From NCBI GenBank assembly GCA_004562975.1, contig SFQP01000029.1, positions 1-12,495 on the forward strand: 12,495 nucleotides of DNA. The letters run 5' to 3'. The DNA comes from a bacterium (GTDB lineage Bacteria > Bacteroidota > Bacteroidia > Bacteroidales > Bacteroidaceae). The notes beneath the pieces were generated by a model. It worked only from the letters and a program-made list of their open reading frames with translations. It was not told the DNA's origin and did no database searches. The translations under genes and the position numbers were made by a program. Of the stretch, positions 7,851 to 12,495 are shown one piece after another. Each line of letters starts with the position of its first letter. Position 1 is the first letter of the stretch.

Positions 7851-7880
7851 TTTCCGCACGATTGTCGGGAAACATTTTTT
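7851..7880 (+). terminator. Candidate rho-independent terminator after the radical SAM gene
   Basis: TTTCCG (7851-7856) pairs with CGGGAA (7866-7871), six pairs including one G-U, around a 9-base loop. A run of six T (7875-7880) follows closely. It starts 9 bases after the stop codon at 7842. The stem is short, so strength is uncertain. Confidence 0.5.
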
Positions 7881-7966
7881 GATGTGATGATACTCCCCTT
7901 CCGAATTTCTTCTATTCAATCGGGTGGATTTGATTTTCAGCACAAACAGAATGGAATTGGGTAAAA

Positions 7967-8414
7967 ATTCTTTACTTATTGCGTTCCGGAATTTGGCTTT
8001 TACCGCTTGTTACGCACTTCCGGCTCTCTTCGGTTTCGTGTTGCGTTTCGGCGAGGCGTATGCCGCCCTTGACGAAGTCCTTCCTGACCCTGTGTGAAAG
8101 CTTTACGGTTAGACCTATTTCACATTTCGCACTGTCATATCCGGCTCTTATATACGTAATTTGTTCCTTGAAAAAATCATTCAAACCTTCATCTTGTGGA
8201 CTTTTATTCTCATTCCCAAAGGTTTTAGGTATGAAGGTTCTGATTTCCAATGTTTCATCCCATTGGTTAAGAACCTTGAATGCTGGCACCACCCTTTTAG
8301 CTGGATTTCCGAAAAGATTACCGTTTATCCCCTTTGGTGAACCCTTGGTGAATGGATAAGCCTCCAAGCCTTCACACCTAAACCCAATGATTTACAGACG
8401 AAAACGTAAAGAAT
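7967..8414. repeat. Candidate non-autonomous or repeated element with antisense open frames
   Basis: The block is bounded by ATTCTTTAC (7967-7975) and its exact reverse complement GTAAAGAAT (8406-8414), a possible terminal inverted repeat. Inside, both strands stay open for about 380 bases: minus 8367-7972 (131 aa, KGGIRLAETQHETEESRK near the end) and plus 7979-8359 (126 aa, SVSCCVSARRMPPLTKSF). Two near-identical TTTGGTGAA units lie at about 8333-8350. The inner half is strikingly AT-rich. Both translations resemble uncharacterised Bacteroidales ORFs as I recall them, which would fit a dispersed repeat mis-annotated as genes, but this is memory and unchecked. No transposase, target duplication or RNA family is seen. 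A real small gene on the minus strand cannot be excluded. Confidence 0.3.
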
Positions 8415-8579
8415 GTGAATGCGTGAACGCTTTTTCGGGAAATATTTTGCGTATATATGTGCGCGTGTAAGGTGCAGTTCAGCGTCACCTTCATAATCCG
8501 AAATGTCGTGTTGGTCGGGCAGATGGGGAAATCAGCGGATTGCCCTTCATGCGGTTCTTACGAACGCAGCCTTCGCGCC

Positions 8580-8639
8580 TACAAGTCCGGGACTTGTAAA
8601 TTCAACTCTTGGACTTGTAATTTCTAAGCCTGGACTTGT
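8580..8639. repeat. Three GGACTTGT octamers at 21-bp spacing, the first forming a 19-bp palindrome
   Basis: GGACTTGT occurs at 8590-8597, 8611-8618 and 8632-8639, exactly 21 bp apart, with AT-rich, only partly similar 13-base spacers. The first copy is the right half of TACAAGTCC-G-GGACTTGTA (8580-8598), a perfect 9-bp inverted repeat around one base. The 21-bp period equals two helical turns, so the sites would face the same side of the DNA. It lies about 200 bases upstream of the AraC-type regulator gene. It could be a protein-binding array or a structured or repeated element. Confidence 0.6.
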
Positions 8640-8783
8640 GTGCACGGCATCGCCGACTTTCTCTTCAGCATTTCAGCATCATGCGGTCAGTCCGGTTTTC
8701 TGCCTCAATACGTAAAAATCTGGATGTTACATCATTTCTGGCCGGATTTTCTGCGTAGGCGTCAGCGGAATTATCTACGATCC

Positions 8784-8817
8784 GTTGAAGTTTTGTTGGG
8801 ATAAAAGTTTATTTTTG
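8784..8817 (+). promoter_or_regulatory. Candidate Bacteroidetes promoter for the AraC-type regulator
   Basis: TATTTTTG (8810-8817) matches TAnnTTTG exactly. A partial -33 box GTTG lies at 8784-8787, 22 bases upstream; a perfect TTTG at 8792-8795 is only 14 bases away. Transcription would begin near 8824, about 35 bases before the ATG at 8858. A second TAnnTTTG (8844-8851) is too close to the ATG and has no -33 box. Confidence 0.45.
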
Positions 8818-8857
8818 CCGCATCATTTTTCTCTTGATTCAGATACTTTTGAAATCA

Positions 8858-9991
8858 ATGGACCCTTCATTATACAGCCATTCGCTCCATGTTGCCCTAC
8901 CGCTGATGCTCTTTTTCGGTTTCCACATGTTGTTAGGCAGGAAACCCGAAAAGCAGATATTCAAAAACTACATTCTGTCGCGTCGGCTGATGGGGACGGC
9001 CTTGCTCGTACTGGCGGCCAACTATTCCGTCCACAATTTCATTTCGCTCAGACAGATAGATTTGAATGCCACCATCTTGTTCAACCTGGTCACCTATTTC
9101 TTGTGTTATTGGCTGTTCAGTTCGGCCATGATGCAACTGTTAGACTGCCGTTACCTTACGCTTCGGCGCATTTTCCGTCACCTTGCCATATGGCTGACCT
9201 ATACCCTGATGGCCGGAATGGTGCTCCTCTGTTTTGCCGGGACAATAGTCCAGTCCTGGGGCACGATAGCACTTGCCGTGTGGTTGGTGGTTTACGGATT
9301 GTTCCTTTCCGTCCGTTTGCTGAAAACCTATTATAGGGCCATCCGGCAGTTTGAAAACACCCATTCCGACGACATCGGAGCCTACATCCGCTGGCTCTCC
9401 ATCTTCACCTATTGGGCCATCGGCTTTGGCGTAAGTTGTGCTTTGCTCACCTTCCTTCCCGACGAATACGTGTTTATATGGATCTTGTCGTCCGTACCTT
9501 TCTACATCTATCTCTATTGCTGTTATCAGAACTACGTGCTTTTCTATGAAGCTGTGGAAACCGCCTTGCTGGAAGATCGGTCCATGCCCGAACCCGCTGT
9601 GTGCCAGCCGGACGAACTTGTGGGTTCTGAAGGCACGCCGGCTTATCATGCAGAAATGGCGCGGCGCATCACGGAGTGGACTGAGCGTGAAGGTTACTGC
9701 CAGCCCGGCATCACCCTCAACGAATTGTCATCTCAGCTCTGTACCAACCGCACCTATCTTTCGGCCTATATCAACAGGGTCTACCGTATGAACTTCCGCG
9801 ACTGGGTTTCTGCTTTGCGCATAGAGTTTGCCAAGCGCATGATGATGCAGCAGCCACACCTGAAAAATCAGGAAGTGGCCGAACGCTCCGGCTTCCTCTC
9901 GATGAGCCATTTTATCCGCACTTTCAGTGAAAAAGAAGGCTGCTCGCCGGCGCGGTGGCGCAAGGAAAATCATGGCGAAGTGAAGAACTGA
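8858..9991 (+). CDS. Membrane-embedded AraC-family transcriptional regulator
   Basis: A 377-residue one-component regulator: an integral-membrane N-terminal half joined to a C-terminal AraC-type DNA-binding domain. Hydrophobic segments lie at about 8-27, 43-62, 71-92, 108-131, 135-153, 180-200 and 204-224, suggesting six or seven helices. A polar linker (about 230-265) leads to the DNA-binding domain. Its first helix-turn-helix is in ITLNELSSQLCTNRTYLSAY (285-304), followed by the characteristic FRDWVSALRIEFAKRMM. The second is in QEVAERSGFLSMSHFIRTF (338-356), ending CSPARWRK. The ATG at 8858 (MDPSLYSHSL) is preferred over the TTG at 8834, which would add eight residues. The ligand is unknown; one entering or sitting in the membrane is plausible. 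A terminator and the lipoprotein hydrolase gene follow on the same strand, making that hydrolase a candidate target. Confidence 0.88.
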   Translation: MDPSLYSHSLHVALPLMLFFGFHMLLGRKPEKQIFKNYILSRRLMGTALLVLAANYSVHNFISLRQIDLNATILFNLVTYFLCYWLFSSAMMQLLDCRYLTLRRIFRHLAIWLTYTLMAGMVLLCFAGTIVQSWGTIALAVWLVVYGLFLSVRLLKTYYRAIRQFENTHSDDIGAYIRWLSIFTYWAIGFGVSCALLTFLPDEYVFIWILSSVPFYIYLYCCYQNYVLFYEAVETALLEDRSMPEPAVCQPDELVGSEGTPAYHAEMARRITEWTEREGYCQPGITLNELSSQLCTNRTYLSAYINRVYRMNFRDWVSALRIEFAKRMMMQQPHLKNQEVAERSGFLSMSHFIRTFSEKEGCSPARWRKENHGEVKN

Positions 9992-10043
9992 TGCTTTGAT
10001 ATAGGTCATTTTCCCTGGCCGGCACAAAAATGTTGCTTATTCA

Positions 10044-10072
10044 TCAAAAAAATGCCATTCCGTCAAAAAATG
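10044..10072 (+). promoter_or_regulatory. Near-direct repeat TCAAAAAA(A)TG, possible regulator half-sites
   Basis: TCAAAAAAATG (10044-10054) and TCAAAAAATG (10063-10072) are direct repeats 19 bases apart, close to the two-turn spacing of tandem AraC-type half-sites, about 120 bases upstream of the hydrolase ATG. They overlap the terminator stem, so the similarity may simply reflect its A-rich flank and loop. A binding role is a guess. Confidence 0.25.
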
Positions 10073-10089
10073 ATGGGATGGCATATTTT
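10053..10089 (+). terminator. Rho-independent terminator after the AraC-type regulator
   Basis: TGCCATTCCGTCA (10053-10065) pairs with TGATGGGATGGCA (10071-10083) over 13 pairs, two of them G-U, around a loop of five A. It is followed by TATTTT and preceded by a run of A, so it might act in both directions. It starts about 60 bases after the regulator stop and separates it from the hydrolase gene. Confidence 0.75.
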
Positions 10090-10191
10090 GCATGGCACAC
10101 TCTTCGGCTTGTTCCCCTATATTTACACTGTTAACCCACCCGCCAGTAAGGGTGTTTCCTAAATCCAATCTTTTCAAACAATCTGACATCT

Positions 10192-11424
10192 ATGGCACGA
10201 ATGAAAGTACAGAAAGCAAGAACCCTGCTGCTGCTGTGCAGCATGGTCTTTTTCCCGGTGTGGACGGCTTGCAGCGACGACGACCCTGACCCCACACCCA
10301 CACCCACTCCCACTCCCACGGAGAACAAGGCGCAGATGGTGACGGACGCCGACAAGCTGGCCATGATTTATTCGCTCGTTGACCTCGAGGGCAACAAGGG
10401 ACGTATCTACGAAATGACTTACGACGTGGATTACAAACTCGACGAGGCGTTGAACGCAGGAATTGACGGTACCTCCACCTTGACGGCGTTTGTGGCGACA
10501 AGACTGTTGGACGTGCTGCCTACTTCCAAAGGCATGAACTTGACATACGATGCCGGTTGCAGTGTCTTTGCCTGTCCCGACAAGACTACGGGCCACCAGC
10601 TGATGGGCCGTAACTTCGACTTCAACCACCTGGATGCCACCACGAAAGAGCGCATCATGATTCCAGTTATCGCCGTCCATACGGCACCGGCTGGCGGCAA
10701 GAAGTCCGTGTCCTTTGTGGATGGGCAGTTCGTGGGTTACAAGAGTGGCTTCTATACCGACGGCAAGTCGGACCTCTCCATGCTGATGGCCTTGCCTTAC
10801 CTCATGCTCGACGGTATCAACGAGGACGGTTTTGCCATCAGTGTGCTCAAGCTGGACGGTAAACCCACTTGTCAGCAGGCAGAAGGCAAGAAAACCATCT
10901 TCACCACGGTGGCCATGCGTATGCTGCTCGACCGCGCCGGAACGGTAAAGGAAGCCATCGAAATGCTGAAGCAGTACAATATGAGCATGGACAAGGACCC
11001 CAAGGCCAGCTACCATTTCTTCATGGCCGATGCCACGGGCGACTATGCCATTGTGGAGTACACCAATCCCGACCTCTCGCTCAATCCCGACAAAATGGAG
11101 GTGCTGACTGGTAACGATACCCTGCGCTGCGTGACCAACTTCTATGTATCGCCCACCATGGCCAATACCGACCATGGTTTCAATAAATCCTCCCATGGCA
11201 TGGAGCGGTATAAGATTTTGAGGAAGAACCTGTCGCAGTATGCCTACAACCTGAATGCCACACAGGGCATGGACTTGTTGACACAGGTGGCGCAGGGACC
11301 GGAAGAGAGCTTCCTTTCCACCGGATTTACCCAATGGTCCGAAATCTATAACCTCAACAAGAAAAAGGTAGCCATGTCCATTCTCAGAGAGTTCGGCAAA
11401 ACCTTTGAGTTCGGCATGGAGTGA
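10192..11424 (+). CDS. Lipoprotein with choloylglycine/linear-amide C-N hydrolase (Ntn hydrolase) domain
   Basis: The 410-residue product has a signal peptide (hydrophobic about 11-25) ending at Cys27. The following SDDDPD run resembles the Bacteroidetes lipoprotein export signal, so a surface-exposed lipoprotein is likely. A Pro-Thr repeat linker (34-43) follows. The hydrolase domain shows the choloylglycine hydrolase/penicillin acylase/ceramidase-like Ntn set: Cys123 in DAGCSVFACP, Arg140 and Asp143 in GRNFDF, Asn210 in GINEDGFAISVL, Asn316 in VTNFY and Arg339 in GMERYKIL. These fit the six residues described for bile salt hydrolases; the assignment is by pattern. Such enzymes cleave linear amides such as bile-acid conjugates, N-acyl amines or penicillin side chains; the substrate here is unknown. 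Cys123 must become N-terminal to act, so cleavage after Gly122 is expected. An ATG at 10201 is an alternative start. Confidence 0.85.
   Translation: MARMKVQKARTLLLLCSMVFFPVWTACSDDDPDPTPTPTPTPTENKAQMVTDADKLAMIYSLVDLEGNKGRIYEMTYDVDYKLDEALNAGIDGTSTLTAFVATRLLDVLPTSKGMNLTYDAGCSVFACPDKTTGHQLMGRNFDFNHLDATTKERIMIPVIAVHTAPAGGKKSVSFVDGQFVGYKSGFYTDGKSDLSMLMALPYLMLDGINEDGFAISVLKLDGKPTCQQAEGKKTIFTTVAMRMLLDRAGTVKEAIEMLKQYNMSMDKDPKASYHFFMADATGDYAIVEYTNPDLSLNPDKMEVLTGNDTLRCVTNFYVSPTMANTDHGFNKSSHGMERYKILRKNLSQYAYNLNATQGMDLLTQVAQGPEESFLSTGFTQWSEIYNLNKKKVAMSILREFGKTFEFGME
10291..10320 (+). repeat. Five tandem CCCACN hexamers encoding a Pro-Thr linker
   Basis: The hexamers CCCACA, CCCACA, CCCACT, CCCACT and CCCACG are consecutive and in frame, each giving Pro-Thr. 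They form the spacer between the lipidated cysteine and the enzyme domain. Copy-number change would lengthen or shorten the linker without shifting the frame. Confidence 0.85.
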
Positions 11425-11429
11425 TATGG

Positions 11430-11452
11430 GAGCAAGTGATTTTTGAGCAAGT
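11430..11452 (+). repeat. Direct repeat of GAGCAAGT
   Basis: GAGCAAGT occurs at 11430-11437 and again at 11445-11452, 15 bases apart, just after the hydrolase stop and leading into the large stem-loop. A partial complement (CTTGCCCC) lies at about 11548-11555, which might extend the stem. Function unknown. Confidence 0.4.
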
Positions 11453-11534
11453 AGTTCCTCGTTGTTTGGGAGTATAGTTTTTATAGTTCTCTATAGCCAT
11501 CTATAAATCTATCCCCCAGCCCGCGAGGAACAAC
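11451..11534. other. Large imperfect stem-loop downstream of the hydrolase gene
   Basis: GTTCCTCG (11454-11461) pairs with CGAGGAAC (11524-11531). TGGG (11467-11470) pairs with CCCA (11515-11518), ATAG (11474-11477) with CTAT (11509-11512), and an inner hairpin TATAG-TTCT-CTATA sits at 11482-11495. The arms are in order, separated by small internal loops, giving one nested structure of about 84 bases. It begins 27 bases after the hydrolase stop. A moderately T-rich stretch (TGTGTTTTGTC) follows, so it could be a terminator or a protective 3' structure. A palindromic repeat unit or small structured RNA is also possible. Confidence 0.55.
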
Positions 11535-11613
11535 TGTGTTTTGTCGCTTGCCCCTGGCATAAGCTTCCGGCAGTTGGCTTCCACGGCCAAGGCTGGGAGA
11601 AATAACCGGGCGT

Positions 11614-11646
11614 TTTGCAGCTTTTTCAAAACTTTCATTACTTTTG
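11614..11646 (+). promoter_or_regulatory. Bacteroidetes promoter for the Rid-family gene
   Basis: TTTG (11614-11617) is followed after 21 bases by TACTTTTG (11639-11646), matching both boxes and spacing of the Bacteroidetes consensus. Transcription would begin near 11652. That is about 30 bases before the ATG at 11683 but about 135 before the ATG at 11786, which favours 11683 as the ancestral start. Confidence 0.6.
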
Positions 11647-11682
11647 CATCGCTTTTTAACGACCCATCAACCAAAGCAGGAA

Positions 11683-11806
11683 ATGCCCGAGGCTACTGTT
11701 CGTGTCGATAGAAGAGGAAGTGCCCTTTTCAGAACGGAAGAGATAGAGGTTATTTCCTGCAACAATCAGATGTTGAAAGCCAACTATGGACAACAGCCGT
11801 TTTTTT
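11683..11806 (+). other. Out-of-frame 5' part of the Rid-family gene (likely original start)
   Basis: From ATG 11683 a frame runs through VRVDRRGSALFRTEE and reaches NYGQQPFF at the run of seven T (11800-11806), after which it continues only as CVTAPCRA and ends at 11853. The ATG is preceded by AGCAGGA, a fair Shine-Dalgarno, and lies about 30 bases after a consensus promoter. With six T this frame would run directly into VLQPRAGRSLTEQ of the long downstream frame. It is therefore read as the true N-terminus, separated by a one-base insertion, a sequencing error or slippage at the T-run. Confidence 0.55.
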
Positions 11807-12495
11807 GTGTTACAGCCCCGTGCAGGGCGGTCTTTGACAGAGCAGGCCGATGATTTGCAACGCCAAATGCAGGATGTGTTGCAAGAGGTTGGCGGCTCTC
11901 TGGACAATTTGCTTCAAATGCGCGTTTATGTGTCGGATGCCGCCAATCAGTGCGCCCTGTTGCGCAGCCATCGGCTGGTTGCTGACCATGCCCCTTTGGG
12001 CGTGGTGAGCTTTGTGGAGCAACCCCCGCTCGGAGGAGCCAAACTGGCGTTGCTTTTATGGTTCGTGGGCGGAAAAGTGCTTGAACGAGAGGTGATTTCC
12101 CAGCCCGGTAGCAGCGGAGTCGTGTTGAAGCAATCCGGACTGACCTATATATTGCACTCCGTGCGCTTCGGCCAATCTTCGGCAGAGGAAACGGCAGGTG
12201 CGCAACTGAACAAGGCTTTCGAGAGCCACATATCCCTGCTCCGTACCCAAGGCTTAAACTTGAAAGACCACTGCCACCGCACTTGGATTTATGTGCGTGA
12301 TGTCGATTGCCAGTACGCCCAGGTGGTCAAGGCCCGCAATGAAATCTTTGCCCGTGAAGGTCTGACGCGAGATACCCATTACATAGCCTCCACCGGCATA
12401 GGCGGTGCTACGGAATACGCCGGTGCCTATGTCGCCACCGATTTCTTTTCCGTGGACGGTCCGGGACTTTCTGCCGTGGGCTACCTCCATGCCAC
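11786..12495 (+). CDS. Rid/YjgF-family protein, chorismatase (FkbO)-like, partial and probably frameshifted
   Basis: The frame is open from 11786 to the window edge (236 codons seen); the 3' end is missing. The N-terminal part (FVLQPRAGRSLTEQ, then LQMRVYVSDAANQ) and the later part (HRTWIYVRDVDCQYAQVVKA, then THYIASTGIGG) match the two Rid-like modules of chorismatase-type proteins such as FkbO/XanB2, which hydrolyse chorismate in secondary metabolism. Many relatives are only annotated as endoribonuclease L-PSP/RidA, so activity is not assured, and the C-terminal catalytic region lies beyond the window. The ATG at 11786 is simply the first in this frame after a stop at 11774-11776. Promoter position and the upstream frame argue that translation originally began at 11683 and crossed the seven-T run. 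No pathway neighbours are visible. Confidence 0.75.
   Translation, partial: MDNSRFFVLQPRAGRSLTEQADDLQRQMQDVLQEVGGSLDNLLQMRVYVSDAANQCALLRSHRLVADHAPLGVVSFVEQPPLGGAKLALLLWFVGGKVLEREVISQPGSSGVVLKQSGLTYILHSVRFGQSSAEETAGAQLNKAFESHISLLRTQGLNLKDHCHRTWIYVRDVDCQYAQVVKARNEIFAREGLTRDTHYIASTGIGGATEYAGAYVATDFFSVDGPGLSAVGYLHA

Larger units (their letters stand above)
7843..8857. other. About 1 kb without a convincing gene
   Basis: After the candidate terminator this stretch contains an AT-rich block with inverted-repeat ends (7967-8414), a 21-bp-spaced octamer repeat (8580-8639) and a promoter candidate for the next gene (8784-8817). The open frames present (for example 7979-8359 plus, its antisense 7972-8367 minus, and 8503-8715 plus) show no recognisable domain and no translation signals of note. 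Base composition differs from the flanking genes, especially the AT-rich part around 8150-8260. Confidence 0.55.

Noticed and set aside
8580..8640. The repeats as a CRISPR array
   Set aside because: Repeat units of 8 bp and spacers of 13 bp are far too short, there are only three copies, and no cas genes are present.
8503..8715. A 70-codon open frame covering the 21-bp repeats (PGLVNST, LGLVISK, PGLVCTA)
   Set aside because: The heptad-like repeat in the peptide follows simply from the 21-bp DNA spacing. Cys/Ser/Thr-rich composition and lack of translation signals argue against a gene.
10174..11334. A 386-codon open frame on the minus strand
   Set aside because: It lies entirely opposite the hydrolase gene, is rich in His/Val/Gly as expected for an antisense reading, and has no domain. 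The + strand gene has a signal peptide and catalytic motifs.
1..12495. tRNA or rRNA genes, prophage, or complete insertion sequence
   Set aside because: No rRNA motif, no convincing tRNA cloverleaf, no transposase, integrase or phage structural protein was recognised on either strand.

Overview
The window reads as chromosomal DNA of a Bacteroidales bacterium (Bacteroides/Prevotella type). Several upstream regions carry the Bacteroidetes promoter pattern TTTG-(about 20)-TAnnTTTG. Most genes lack a strong Shine-Dalgarno. The protein set fits: RibBA fusion, long LptF-type permease, membrane-anchored AraC regulator, and a lipoprotein with an acidic run after its cysteine. Coding DNA looks moderately GC-rich, while the non-coding block at about 8.1-8.5 kb is visibly AT-richer. 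A species cannot be named from the sequence.

Positions 1-6604 hold housekeeping genes. After the tail of an unidentified + strand gene, everything is on the minus strand. In transcription order these are an ECF sigma factor (6604-6011), an LptF/LptG permease with a C-terminal extension (5778-3592), ribBA (3504-2290), a Bax inhibitor-1 (BI-1) family membrane protein broken by an apparent internal deletion (2218-1555), and a class I aspartate aminotransferase (1524-337). Short gaps suggest that lptF, ribBA, BI-1 and aspC are co-transcribed. A strong hairpin at 241-286 ends the block.

Positions 6605-12495 are on the plus strand. A divergent promoter region leads into a TIGR01212-type radical SAM protein (6913-7842). 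About 1 kb without a convincing gene follows. It holds a candidate terminator, an AT-rich block with mutually antisense ORFs between 9-bp inverted repeats, and three copies of an octamer at exact 21-bp spacing that begin with a 19-bp palindrome. Next come a membrane-embedded AraC-type regulator (8858-9991), a terminator, and a probably surface-exposed lipoprotein with a choloylglycine/linear-amide hydrolase domain (10192-11424). A large imperfect stem-loop follows. The window closes inside a Rid/YjgF (chorismatase-like) gene whose 5' end appears frameshifted at a run of seven T.

The most notable observations are the two disrupted genes (BI-1 and the Rid-like gene), the regulator/lipoprotein-hydrolase pair as a possible sense-and-hydrolyse module, and the unexplained repeats around 8.0-8.6 kb. 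No complete novel system can be proven from the sequence alone.
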